This document shows positions 17,896 through 26,494 of a DNA stretch of 64,000 nucleotides, piece after piece. A program made the position numbers and the translations under genes. The notes under the pieces are model-generated. The model worked only from the letters and a program-made list of their open reading frames with translations. It searched no databases and was not told the origin of the DNA. Source of the DNA: Pirellulales bacterium (lineage in GTDB: Bacteria > Planctomycetota > Planctomycetia > Pirellulales > JADZDJ01); assembly GCA_020851115.1 (NCBI GenBank), contig JADZDJ010000092.1:1-64000 (forward strand), given 5' to 3'. The stretch's first letter is position 1. Each line of letters starts with the position of its first letter.

Positions 17896-18927
17896 TTAGT
17901 TAAACAGTCGCCCCTGCGGCCCATTCGATTCATCGGGCGCGGACATGCCCAAATGGTCGTAGCCCATCGGCGTCAGCTTTCTGCCGCGGGGTGTGCGAAT
18001 CACCAGTTCGCTGCGCAACAGAAACGGCTCAACTTCGTCGGAGAGCGTATCGGGAGCGGTATTGAGCGTGTGGGCAACCGCTTCCACGCCGACCGGGCCG
18101 CCGTGAAACACGCGGGCGATCGTATCGAGATATTTACGGTCCTGCCCGTCGAGACCGAGTGTGTCGATGCCTTGCATTTCCAGTGCGGCTTGGGCCACCG
18201 TAAGTGTGATCTCGCCGTTCGCGCGGCTGGTGGCATAATCGCGCACCCAGCGGAGGCGATTGTTCGCCAGCCGCGGCGTGCCGCGGCTGCGAGCCGCGAT
18301 TTCGCGAGCGCTGCGGTCGTCGATCTTCACGCGCAGCTTGGCCGAACTGCGGCGGACGATCTCGCTCAACTCTTCAACCGTATAAAAGTCGAGATGCTCG
18401 CGCATCTGGAACCGGTCGCGCAGCGGGGCCGACAGCAGGCCGGTTCGCGTCGTCGCGCCGATCAGCGTAAAGGGTCGCAGCGGCATGTTGATCGTGCGGG
18501 CATTCACCCCTTCGCCCAGGGTGATGTCGATCCGGAAATCCTCCATCGCCGGATACAAAAACTCTTCGACCGCCTTGGGGAGCCGGTGAATCTCGTCGAT
18601 AAATAGCACCGAGCCTTCCTCGGCGTTCGACAGATAGGGCACGAGGTCTTTCGGGGCCATGAGCGCCGCCCCGCTGGCAATTTGGCAACTCACGCCCAGA
18701 TCGCGTGGAATGCACGTGGCAAAGGTCGTTTTGCCCAATCCTGGCGGCCCATCGAAGAGAATGTGCCCAAGCACTTCACCTCGCTTGCGCGAAGCATCGA
18801 CCGCGATACCGACGCGCTCGGCTACTTCGCGCTGCCCGACCATCTCTCCCATCCGCTGCGGGCGGAGCAAGCGGTCGTCTTCCTCGGGAAGATCGTCGTG
18901 CGGCGGTTGCAAAATGGCTTCGCGCAT
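17896..18927 (-). CDS. ruvB: Holliday junction branch migration helicase RuvB
   Basis: A 343-residue AAA+ motor that drives branch migration with RuvA during recombination. Walker A is GPPGLGKTT (60-68), Walker B LFIDEIHRLPKAVEEFLYPAMED, sensor 1 LIGATTRTGLLSAPLRDRF, and the C-terminal winged helix ends FLLRSELVIRTPRGRKLT. The arginine-finger region normally reads RIANRLLRRVRD but here reads LANNRLRWVRDYA, a small departure. The frame extends to a TTG at 18963, but the ATG at 18927 matches usual length. ruvA and ruvC are not adjacent. Confidence 0.95.
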   Translation of the reverse strand: MREAILQPPHDDLPEEDDRLLRPQRMGEMVGQREVAERVGIAVDASRKRGEVLGHILFDGPPGLGKTTFATCIPRDLGVSCQIASGAALMAPKDLVPYLSNAEEGSVLFIDEIHRLPKAVEEFLYPAMEDFRIDITLGEGVNARTINMPLRPFTLIGATTRTGLLSAPLRDRFQMREHLDFYTVEELSEIVRRSSAKLRVKIDDRSAREIAARSRGTPRLANNRLRWVRDYATSRANGEITLTVAQAALEMQGIDTLGLDGQDRKYLDTIARVFHGGPVGVEAVAHTLNTAPDTLSDEVEPFLLRSELVIRTPRGRKLTPMGYDHLGMSAPDESNGPQGRLFN

Positions 18928-19241
18928 GGCAAGGCAGGCGTCTGAGTTGACCGATGCAAGCAATCTCCCAAGTGAACAAAGTTCTCAACAAAACGCAACC
19001 CCAATTGCGCCTGCTGAAATTCTATCGGAATGTCGAACGATGGGACTCCGCAACCGTGGAATTGTTGGCTTGCGCAGCGAATAGCTCCGGATGTCCTTGA
19101 CCAATGCTTGGCGCGACGTATCCCTTTCTGAAAGCATTCGCTGGGCGGGCAGCCTTGATTGAATGCTTCATGTTTCACCCCGGCTGAGGGCACCAGAGAG
19201 GCCCCGTCTCGCCCCTTGCCCTCAAAATTCTTTCAGCCCTC

Positions 19242-19269
19242 TTGACGCGGCGCACGCCTTTTGTATGAT
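19242..19269 (+). promoter_or_regulatory. Sigma-70 type promoter for candidate small RNA
   Basis: TTGACG at 19242-19247 and TATGAT at 19264-19269 are separated by 16 bases, close to the bacterial consensus. Transcription would begin near 19276. No open reading frame follows; a strong terminator does, about 40 bases on. Confidence 0.7.
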
Positions 19270-19275
19270 CTAAGG

Positions 19276-19355
19276 TACAGTTAGTGAATAAATACAAGGT
19301 ATTCGATTCCACGAAGCCCGCGGCTGGTCCATTCCAGCCAGCGGGTTGTTTTTTT
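19276..19355 (+). ncRNA. Candidate small RNA, about 80 nt
   Basis: Between ruvB and the DHA2 transporter, a promoter (19242-19269) and an intrinsic terminator (19317-19355) bracket a transcript of about 80 bases with no plausible coding sequence. The 5' half is AU rich (AGTTAGTGAATAAATACAAGG), leaving it single-stranded for pairing, and the 3' half is the terminator hairpin with a uridine tail, the layout of a typical trans-acting sRNA. It does not match any riboswitch or known RNA family that I recognise. Target and function unknown. Confidence 0.5.
19317..19355 (+). terminator. Intrinsic terminator
   Basis: An 11-bp stem: CCCGC and GGCTGG (19317-19327) pair with CCAGCC and GCGGG (19334-19345) around a six-base loop, with one bulged A at 19340. 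It is followed by TTGTTTTTTT (19346-19355). This is the clearest rho-independent terminator in the window apart from the one at 63500. Confidence 0.85.
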
Positions 19356-19404
19356 GGCCAGTTGCCATTGGCCACCTACCACACACTGCGGCTCACCAAT
19401 CGCC

Positions 19405-19610
19405 CCTTATTTTCCATCGACCCTCGCCACGCCTCAAACGTCAAAAACACTCGTAAATTCTCGATCCATTTTGCTTGCTCCACCCGAATTTCTGCTCACC
19501 CCCCCCGGAAATGAACCGGAAATCCGCCGCGATCCAATCTCGCGACGGGCTCGAGAAAAACCGACTTTTCGCCCCTTCTCATTTCCACCATAAAAAATTT
19601 TTACAGAAAC
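19405..19610. repeat. Dispersed repeat, copy 1
   Basis: About 206 bases closely resembling 50177-50383 in the same orientation. The first 67 bases are almost identical (one difference), beginning CCTTATTTTCCATCGACC; the rest shares blocks such as CCCCCCCGGAAATGAACCGG and CTCGAGAAAAACCG with indels between. It contains no gene, and I see no clear terminal inverted repeats. It lies in the gap between ruvB and the DHA2 transporter. Confidence 0.85.
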
Positions 19611-19722
19611 CGGAACTCTCAAACCGCTCGCACCGCCTTTTTCCCTGCCTCCCCGCGATCTCTCCATGTCTCAGTGACTCGGCGGTGAAAAGCCCGCGCC
19701 AAGACTCGACGCCATGACAACC

Positions 19723-21315
19723 TCAACTCTGCATCGCTTCCAGCGGATCGACCTCCACCATCGCTTTGCCGTGCGAGCGCGGCATCAGCAGCGTGACCAA
19801 GACTTGGATCATCGCCAGCAGCGCCATGGCCACAAACACCCAGGTCAATCCGGAATCGATCATCGTTCGAACGATCGCCAGCGACTCGGACGGCAATGTC
19901 GATCGCGTGTGTGGATCCATGATCGACGCCGGGCTGACGCCCAGGCTGCGCAACTGTTCCATCTGCGCGGCAGCCAGCACGTTGAACAGCATCCCCAACA
20001 AACCGATGCCCACCGCACCCCCCATCGTACGAAAGAATTGAATCGCGCTGGTGACGATGCCACGCTGTCCCCAAGCGACGACATCTTGGGCGGACAGCAA
20101 GTACGGCATCGAGACCGAGCCAAACCCCACGCCGCCGACCACAAGCACGCTCGCCAACACCCAGCCAGACGCCTCCGCCACCGCGCAGGCCACCAAGCCC
20201 GTAAAGCTGATCGCCGCCAGCAGGCTGCCGGCCACGGCAACGCGGCGAAATCCCCAGCGAATCAGCAGCGGCGCGACAAAGATACCGCTAGCGGCCCAGG
20301 CGAACATCAGCGGCGTTATCACGCCCGCGGCGGCCGATGCGTCGCCGCCGGTGGTTCCTTGTACATAAAGCGGAACGTAGGTTTCGACGCCGAAGAACAA
20401 CACGCCCATCAGCGCGCTGCCGACCAGCGCTGGGCCGATGCCGCGGTGCATCATGAGTTCGAGCGGGAAAATCGGATTGCTCGCTCGCCGCTCGACGCGC
20501 ACAAACCAGGCAAATCCCACCACGAAAACGGCCAACAGCAGCGACGCGACCAGCCAAGGCGAGTCCGTCGATCCCACCACGGATACCAATCCCAACAGCG
20601 CCGAACATGCGATGGCCAACAGCGCAACCCCCGGCAAATCGAGACTGGTCGCCTGCGGCTGCTCTCGATCGTGATAGTGCCATGCCAACACGCCAAGTCC
20701 CAGCGCGCCCAGCGGCAGATTCACAAAGAAGATCGATCGCCAGCCGAACGCATTCACCAAAACCGCGCCGATGGCCGGTCCAGCCAGCGCCGAAGTGCCC
20801 CAAACAGCGCTAAACCAACCTTGAATCTTGGCCCGCTCTTCGAGCGTGAAGATATCGCCCAAAATCGTCAGCACGACGGGCATGATGCCCCCGGCTCCCA
20901 AACCTTGAAGACCGCGGTACACAATCAATTGCCACATCGACTGCGAGGTGGACGCCAGCACCGATGCGCCGCAGAACAAGCCGATCGAAAACAGCACGAC
21001 CGGCTTGCGACCCAACGCATCGGCCAGGCGGCCATAGAGCGGCATGGTCACCGTACACATCAGCAAGTAAACCGAAGTGACCCAAGCATAGTGCTCCAGC
21101 CCGTGCAGTTCGCCGATGATTGTCGGCATGGCCGTGCTGGTAATGGTCATTTCCATGGCCGCCAGCACCATCACGGTCATCAAGGCGGCCGTCACCCAGC
21201 CGCGATGCAGATGAATCAGTGGCTGGGTCGGCGAATTGGCAGGCTTTCCCTCCGTTTGCCCGACTGTCTCGGCTTCGCCGCTGTGCGCCGATGGTGTCGA
21301 GGTCTCAAGTCTCAC
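19723..21315 (-). CDS. DHA2-family MFS drug exporter
   Basis: A protein of about 530 residues with 14 predicted membrane segments, as in EmrB/QacA proton-driven multidrug exporters. Family hallmarks are AAMEMTITSTAMPTIIGEL in helix 1, the loop LYGRLADALGRKPVV (motif A) and GLGAGGIMPVVLTILGDIF with AGPAIGAVLVNAFGWRSIFFVNLPLGALGL (motif C). An N-terminal cytoplasmic arm of about 35 Ser/Thr/Pro-rich residues precedes helix 1. Starts are unclear: TTG at 21360 or GTG at 21315 both lack a strong ribosome site. No regulator or outer-membrane partner is adjacent, so the substrate cannot be inferred. Confidence 0.9.
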   Translation of the reverse strand: MRLETSTPSAHSGEAETVGQTEGKPANSPTQPLIHLHRGWVTAALMTVMVLAAMEMTITSTAMPTIIGELHGLEHYAWVTSVYLLMCTVTMPLYGRLADALGRKPVVLFSIGLFCGASVLASTSQSMWQLIVYRGLQGLGAGGIMPVVLTILGDIFTLEERAKIQGWFSAVWGTSALAGPAIGAVLVNAFGWRSIFFVNLPLGALGLGVLAWHYHDREQPQATSLDLPGVALLAIACSALLGLVSVVGSTDSPWLVASLLLAVFVVGFAWFVRVERRASNPIFPLELMMHRGIGPALVGSALMGVLFFGVETYVPLYVQGTTGGDASAAAGVITPLMFAWAASGIFVAPLLIRWGFRRVAVAGSLLAAISFTGLVACAVAEASGWVLASVLVVGGVGFGSVSMPYLLSAQDVVAWGQRGIVTSAIQFFRTMGGAVGIGLLGMLFNVLAAAQMEQLRSLGVSPASIMDPHTRSTLPSESLAIVRTMIDSGLTWVFVAMALLAMIQVLVTLLMPRSHGKAMVEVDPLEAMQS

Positions 21316-21548
21316 GGCAACGATACGTCCTCTGGCGATCGCTTGGGTACCGATGCCCAAGGGGATGACCGGGGCAAGATCAAAGTTCGGTCGAAGGCGG
21401 GGAAAATCGTAGTGTATCGAATGCGACCAATTATTCTACGGCCAATGCGAGTGGCGTTTCCACGAATCGCATTGCGCTCGGCCGCCGGATTACAAAATTG
21501 CCAGACTGCAGATTCCCCCAAGTCGAGAGCGCCGAGGTCCATCGAGAT

Positions 21549-22424
21549 TTACGCGGTCAATTGCAGCTTCGCGGCCCGTAATGTGTTCTCCAGTAGCATC
21601 GCGATCGTCAGCGGCCCGACGCCGCCGGGGACGGGAGTAATCGCTGCTGCGACTTGCGCGACGCAGTCGAAATCGACGTCGCCGCAGAGTTTGCCGCCGG
21701 CGCGGTTGATGCCAACGTCGATCACGGCCGCGCCCGGCTTCACCATGTCGGCCGTCACGAAGCGCGGCTTGCCAATGGCGACGATCAAAATATCGGCCTG
21801 GCGCGTCAGTTCGGCCAGATGTTGCGTGCGGCTGTGGCAGATTGTCACGGTCGCATCGGCACCGGGGCCGTGTTGGACGAGCATCAGTGCCATCGGCTTG
21901 CCCACGATCTCACTTCGACCGAGGACGACCACATGCTTTCCCGCCGTTTCAATGCCGCCGCAAACCAACAATTGTTGAATACCATGCGGCGTGCAGGGCA
22001 AAAACCGCGGCCGACCTTGCACGATGCGACCGACATTCTCGGGATGGAACGCATCGACGTCCTTGAGCGGCAGGACGGCATCGAGGATGTGCGATTCGTG
22101 GATGTGCTTGGGCAGCGGCAGTTGCACCAAAATGCCATGCACGGGTTGCTCGGCCGGCGAATCGTTCAATCGACCGATCAATTCAAGCAACTCGCTCTCG
22201 GTCGCACTCGCCGGCAATCGATGAAGTTGACTCGACATGCCAACGCGTTCGCATCCGCGCTGTTTGTTGCGAACGTAGACTTCGCTGGCCGGATCGTCGC
22301 CAACGAGTACCGCGGCCAGACAGGGCGTGATGCCCGTGGCGGTCTTGAACTCCGCCACGCGCGTGGCAATATCCGTTTGCAATGTCGCCGCCAACGATTT
22401 GCCATCCAAAATTCGCGCGGTCAT
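21549..22424 (-). CDS. folD: Methylenetetrahydrofolate dehydrogenase/cyclohydrolase
   Basis: A 291-residue bifunctional enzyme interconverting 5,10-methylene- and 10-formyl-tetrahydrofolate in one-carbon metabolism. Signatures: LVGDDPASEVYVRNKQRGCERVGM with the catalytic lysine of the VxxK region (about 40-62), ILVQLPLPKHI, PCTPHGIQQLL and the dinucleotide-binding VVVLGRSEIVGKPMALML, ending in ITPVPGGVGPLTIAMLLENT. The ATG at 22424 overlaps the pgpA stop by four bases (22421-22424), so the two genes are coupled. The longer open frame to 22895 is just pgpA read out of frame. Confidence 0.96.
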   Translation of the reverse strand: MTARILDGKSLAATLQTDIATRVAEFKTATGITPCLAAVLVGDDPASEVYVRNKQRGCERVGMSSQLHRLPASATESELLELIGRLNDSPAEQPVHGILVQLPLPKHIHESHILDAVLPLKDVDAFHPENVGRIVQGRPRFLPCTPHGIQQLLVCGGIETAGKHVVVLGRSEIVGKPMALMLVQHGPGADATVTICHSRTQHLAELTRQADILIVAIGKPRFVTADMVKPGAAVIDVGINRAGGKLCGDVDFDCVAQVAAAITPVPGGVGPLTIAMLLENTLRAAKLQLTA

Positions 22425-22927
22425 GTTATTCCAAGCCAATTTATCAGCAGATGCAATCCAATCCAAGAATAGATGCCAGCCGCGATGTCGTCGGCCATGA
22501 TCCCCAGTCCCGTCGGCAGATGCTCCAACTGCCGCGCCGGAGGCGGCTTCGTAATGTCGAACAATCGATGCAATACGAATCCGGCCACCAAGACCCACGG
22601 CCGCTCCAACTGCTCGCGCGGCACAAGAAAAAACGTCACCGGCAGGCTCACGATCTCGTCGAGCACGATTGCGCCAGGGTCTTTCTTGCCGCCGAGCTGC
22701 TCCGCCGCGGCGGTACAGATCGGAACGGAAACCGCGAACAAGATCGCAATGATGGCTATTTGAAGCCACGGACTCTCGACCACCGAAATACCCCAAGCCA
22801 AAGGCAGGCCGAGCAGCGCTCCAAATGTGCCAGGCGCTACTGGCATGCGGCCAAACCACCATCCGGTCGCAATCACGACGGCCGGATGCATCCAATTCGC
22901 TGTTTTTCGCACTCCAGGAGTTTCCAT
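22421..22927 (-). CDS. pgpA: Phosphatidylglycerophosphatase A
   Basis: A 168-residue integral membrane phosphatase that makes phosphatidylglycerol from its phosphate. Conserved blocks are GWWFGRMPVAPGTFGALLGLPLAW, the acidic DPGAIVLDEIVSLPVTFF (about 83-100) and FVLHRLFDITKPPPARQLEHLPTGLGIMADDIAAGIYSW (118-156), including the R-x-F-D-x-x-K-P-x-P and DD motifs. Four hydrophobic segments are visible. It precedes folD with a four-base overlap, a pairing without obvious metabolic logic. Confidence 0.93.
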   Translation of the reverse strand: METPGVRKTANWMHPAVVIATGWWFGRMPVAPGTFGALLGLPLAWGISVVESPWLQIAIIAILFAVSVPICTAAAEQLGGKKDPGAIVLDEIVSLPVTFFLVPREQLERPWVLVAGFVLHRLFDITKPPPARQLEHLPTGLGIMADDIAAGIYSWIGLHLLINWLGIT

Positions 22928-22985
22928 TTCGACGAATGCTACCGGAAATTGCCCTCGTCGGTTAGCAGGCGGTTCTGTATTATCC

Positions 22986-23014
22986 TTGACAGTACGACAG
23001 AAATGATAATAATT
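22986..23014 (+). promoter_or_regulatory. Probable promoter upstream of sulfite reductase
   Basis: TTGACA at 22986-22991 is followed after 17 bases by ATAATT (23009-23014) in a markedly AT-rich stretch that includes the palindrome ATAATTAT. A second, weaker pair is TTGCGT (23041) and TATACT (23066) with 19 bases between. Both point towards the sulfite reductase, leaving a leader of about 170-220 bases. The 313-base gap between pgpA and the reductase holds no gene. Confidence 0.45.
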
Positions 23015-23240
23015 ATGCTAATCTTGATAAACATTAAATGTTGCGTTTTTCGACGTCGTTGCGCTTATACTTTGCCTGACGATGGGTGAGTTGCATTTTC
23101 CAATTCCGCCCGTCAGGAAGTCGAGTTGAAGAACCGCTTTCTGTCGGGGGCGGCCAAGGCTCCGCCAGCCGCGTTGCGGTCGGCAGGGTCGGACGCCTAC
23201 CATCAGTGTTCCGTAACCGATTCAACCCTCCAATTTGATC

Positions 23241-25142
23241 ATGTCCGAACCCCAGAGCGCTGCCGAAAAACTCTCCGCCATCGAAGCGATCAAGTCGAGC
23301 AGCCACTTGCTGCGCGGCACGATTGCGCAGGAATTGGTGGATGGCAACGACAATTTTGGCAAAGACAATGTCCAATTGCTGAAGTTTCACGGCACCTACC
23401 AACAGGATGACCGCGAACAACGGACGCGGCGCGAGGGGGGAAAAAGCGCTCGAACGTACATCTTTATGGTCCGCTCGCGCATTCCTGGCGGCAAGCTGAC
23501 GAGCGATCAACTGCTCGGCGAACTCGATATCTGCGAACAGTTGGCAGGCGGCACATTGCGGATTACCAGCCGGCAAGGCTTGCAGATTCACGGTGTGCCG
23601 AAGCGCGAATTGCACGCGACCATTCGGCGAATCAACGAAATCAAGCTTTGCACGCTCGCGGCCTGCGGCGATGTAAATCGCAATGTCATGTGCTGCCCAG
23701 CGCCGCACCACGGCGATCCGGTCCATGTCGAAATGCAAGCGCTGGCCACTCGGTTGGCGCTGCACTTTGCTCCGAAAACCGGCGCTTATCACGAACTGTG
23801 GCTGCGCGATTTGGCCAGCGGCGAAGAACAATATCTCGGCGGCTCGAATGAGCATCCGCCCACCCGACTCGCTCGAGGGGGAAATGGTCAAATCGACGAC
23901 CCTTCTCGCAGCCCTCTGGCGGGTGCGCAGGTTTGGCACGCGAACGGCCACTCGGCGAATGGGCACGCTTCCGGCAACGGGCATGCCACGAACGGTCACG
24001 CCAACGGCGCGGTCGAGCACGAGTCGATCTACGGCGCAGCCTATTTGCCGCGAAAGTTCAAAATGGCCGTCGGTTTGCCAGGCGATAATTGCGTCGATAT
24101 GTACGCCAACGATCTGGCGTTCATGGCCATCTGCCAAGATTGGAAAATCGTTGGATACAACTTGCTCGTCGGCGGCAGCATGGGAGTGACGCCGAGTGTC
24201 GCGAAGACCTTTCCCGCGGTGGCCAAGCGGCTGGCGTTCATCGAGCCACACGAGGCGATCGACGTGGCCACGGCCATCGTCAAAGTGCAGCGCGATTTCG
24301 GCAACCGATCCGACCGTAAAGTGGCCCGCTTGAAATACCTCCTCGCCAATCGCGGGCTTGAATGGTTCAAAGCCAAAGTCGAAGAATATTACGGCAAGCC
24401 GCTGGCCGAGCCAAATCCGGAAGACGTCTGGGGCTTCGACGATCATCTCGGTTGGCACGATCAAGGCGACGGCCGCTGGTTCTATGGGCTGAATATCGAA
24501 AACGGTCGGCTGCTCGACAACGACGAAGTGCAACTGAAAGCCGCGCTGCGGGAGGTTTGCCATACCTTCAGGCCCGGCATTCGCTTGACGTCGCATCAAA
24601 GCATTTTGTTCACCGATTTATCGGCGGAAGCGCGCGAACCGCTCGAAGCGACGTTGCGCAAGCACGGCGTGAAGCTGTCGGAACAGATTTCCAATGTCCG
24701 CCGCTGGTCGATGGCCTGCGTGGCGTATCCGACGTGTGGATTATCGATAACCGAGGCCGAACGAGCGCTGCCGAGCGTGATCGACGAATTGGAAATCGAA
24801 CTGGCGAAGCTCGGCTTGGCCCGCGAAACCTTCACGGTCCGCATGACTGGTTGCCCCAACGGCTGCGCCCGTCCGTACAACTGCGACATCGGCCTGGTTG
24901 GTAAGACCGCCGGAAAGTACACCGTCTTCCTGGGCGGACGCCTGCTCGGCGATCGACTCAACACGCTCTATAAGGATCTCGTTCCGACCGAAGAGATTGT
25001 TCCGACGCTGGTGCCGCTGTTGATGTACTTCAAAGCAGAGCGGCACGATGGCGAAACCTTCGGCGACTTCTGCCACCGCAAGGGCATGGCCGACCTGGCG
25101 AATTGGGCCGAGCAATTTGCACTGCAAACGGTTGCGGTGTGA
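23241..25142 (+). CDS. Assimilatory sulfite reductase, siroheme hemoprotein subunit
   Basis: A 633-residue nitrite/sulfite reductase-type hemoprotein that reduces sulfite to sulfide with six electrons. The siroheme/4Fe-4S cysteines are Cys493 and Cys499 (MACVAYPTCGLSITEAERA) and Cys538 and Cys542 (MTGCPNGCARPYNCDIG); this spacing and ITEAER favour sulfite over nitrite reductase. ITSRQGLQIHGV and VMCCPAPHHGDP are the N-terminal ferredoxin-like blocks. Residues about 233-256 carry an insert of A-N-G-H units not expected in the family. The ATG at 23241 is preferred to the TTG two codons earlier. No flavoprotein subunit is adjacent, so the donor may be ferredoxin. Nitrite reductase is the alternative. 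Confidence 0.88.
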   Translation: MSEPQSAAEKLSAIEAIKSSSHLLRGTIAQELVDGNDNFGKDNVQLLKFHGTYQQDDREQRTRREGGKSARTYIFMVRSRIPGGKLTSDQLLGELDICEQLAGGTLRITSRQGLQIHGVPKRELHATIRRINEIKLCTLAACGDVNRNVMCCPAPHHGDPVHVEMQALATRLALHFAPKTGAYHELWLRDLASGEEQYLGGSNEHPPTRLARGGNGQIDDPSRSPLAGAQVWHANGHSANGHASGNGHATNGHANGAVEHESIYGAAYLPRKFKMAVGLPGDNCVDMYANDLAFMAICQDWKIVGYNLLVGGSMGVTPSVAKTFPAVAKRLAFIEPHEAIDVATAIVKVQRDFGNRSDRKVARLKYLLANRGLEWFKAKVEEYYGKPLAEPNPEDVWGFDDHLGWHDQGDGRWFYGLNIENGRLLDNDEVQLKAALREVCHTFRPGIRLTSHQSILFTDLSAEAREPLEATLRKHGVKLSEQISNVRRWSMACVAYPTCGLSITEAERALPSVIDELEIELAKLGLARETFTVRMTGCPNGCARPYNCDIGLVGKTAGKYTVFLGGRLLGDRLNTLYKDLVPTEEIVPTLVPLLMYFKAERHDGETFGDFCHRKGMADLANWAEQFALQTVAV

Positions 25143-25216
25143 ACTGCACTGAGGTTTGCATAGAATCGCGGCTCGGTCTCCGTCGTCAAAATATCACTGA
25201 ATAGGATCGAGTTCAC

Positions 25217-25357
25217 TTGCTCGACATGATCGATGTCGGCTTGCTCGACGCCCCTTCGCCCGCGCGATTTCCGTCGGTGCTTGACAGCCGCCTGCAGGAA
25301 CTACTGGATACTTCCGACTCTCTGTTCCTGCTGCGGCTGGCTGGCAATTTGCCCTAA
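25217..25357 (+). CDS. Possible very small protein downstream of sulfite reductase
   Basis: A 46-codon frame starting TTG at 25217 (or ATG at 25226) encodes MIDVGLLDAPSPARFPSVLD..., ending LRLAGNLP. Composition and third-position bias look coding, but there is no ribosome site, no known family, and it may be a remnant or chance frame. Confidence 0.2.
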   Translation: MLDMIDVGLLDAPSPARFPSVLDSRLQELLDTSDSLFLLRLAGNLP

Positions 25358-26063
25358 CTGCCTGCGGGCAGTGCGGCGGTGAAAATACACGCAGCCAATT
25401 TGAAGCAACGCGCCGGATCGGTAAAAGGTTCGCTGAGGCTAACAGTGATCAGCGGAACCGCATCCGCGCTAACCGTGTTAGCGACCGTGGGCCAGGGATG
25501 CTCTCGGAAAAACGGACTGCGCACCAGCGCCGGGCAGTTTTCCCAACGCGGATCGGTGACCGGCAGATCGTATCTTGCCGATTGCAATTCAAATCTCACG
25601 CGAAGCTGCCGGAATCCGCTATTGTTCTCCTTGGAATAGAAGCGAAGTTGCTGCGGGCGAACGAGTGTCAGCGATTGAGACGCCGTTTGAATGGCGAACA
25701 TTTCCTGCGCGATCCACGCGGCTGTCGAACCGAAGATTTCCGGCCCCGTTTCCACGCGCCCACGAAGTAGCTCCAACGTCGTTGGATTTGCCGGCCGCGC
25801 GATGAGTTCAATCGGCGTAGGCGCCAGCACCCAATTTTCCGGCTGATACGGCAGCGGCCGCGGCCCCATCAGGAGACGCGCAGCACGTCGAGCGCTTGCG
25901 GCGGAGTGCCGTCGTAGAGTTGGCACCGAGCGCTGGTCAGCGTGCCATCCGATTGCTTTGAAACCGGCCGCACCCAGCCGCTACCGTCGGTTCGCAAGCC
26001 GGCAATGCAGCGGCCTTGATGTTTTCGCGAATAAGCCATACAGAGAAACTCAACCGGTGTCAT
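25354..26063 (-). pseudogene. Dual-OB-domain protein, frameshifted
   Basis: Two overlapping frames together spell one protein of the dual OB domain family. The first (26063 to 25869) reads MTPVEFLCMAYSRKHQGRC and GLRTDGSGWVRPVSKQSDGT, ending QALDVLRVS-stop. The second, one base out of register, continues at once with LMGPRPLPYQPENWVL and runs to 25354. The switch lies near 25865-25885. With one extra base the protein would be about 235 residues, with two OB-like barrels. It sits next to two DUF488 genes on the same strand, a company I recall for dual-OB proteins, but about 430 bases separate them. A sequencing error, recent mutation or programmed shift cannot be told apart here. Confidence 0.7.
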
Positions 26064-26494
26064 GTTTGGCTCCAGCAGGGCTAAAATGCGGTTTGCGAGA
26101 CGTTCGGAGTGATTTTTCCGTTTACGTTCATGGACCTCGAAATCGCCGAAAGCGGCCTGTCAGCAGCGGCGGATCGAGGATTTTCAGAATTCTCCTGCTG
26201 CTACGATTTCCAGTTCTCTGTTTTGCAAATTCGCAAACTTTGGCTCTACAGGCAACGTGTTACCAGCGGTAGAAATGGCAGGCAGCAGCATTCTCGAACG
26301 CAAATCGGCGTTCTGCGTTCATCCTGGAGATCGCCAGAATGCACGCGAATGTTCGGTGATGAGCGCTCCTGCTCGACGGCCTCTACTTCGCGATTTCTAC
26401 TGTCGCCGTTCAATTTTGGTTGCAATCTGATCGGCGCGCAGCACATTCAGAGCTCACTACGCACTCTGATCGGTTATTTCTGTCTCTCGGGTTT
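26064..26494. other. Gap inside the DUF488/dual-OB cassette
   Basis: About 430 bases between the DUF488 gene and the broken dual-OB gene. A 150-codon frame on the plus strand and a 66-codon frame on the minus strand show no family resemblance. It may be the scar of a lost gene or the promoter of the dual-OB gene; nothing specific can be supported. Confidence 0.4.

Noticed and set aside
19714-21978. 754-codon plus-strand frame opposite the DHA2 exporter
   Set aside because: Composition is His/Arg/Gln-rich without any domain, while the minus strand encodes a full 14-helix transporter and folD.
23931-24010. CRISPR-like short repeat array in the sulfite reductase gene
   Set aside because: Units are 12-18 bases, in frame and protein-coding, with no spacers; they reflect an amino-acid repeat.
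23034-24599. 521-codon minus-strand frame opposite sulfite reductase
   Set aside because: It is the antisense of a well-defined siroheme enzyme and shows no motif of its own.
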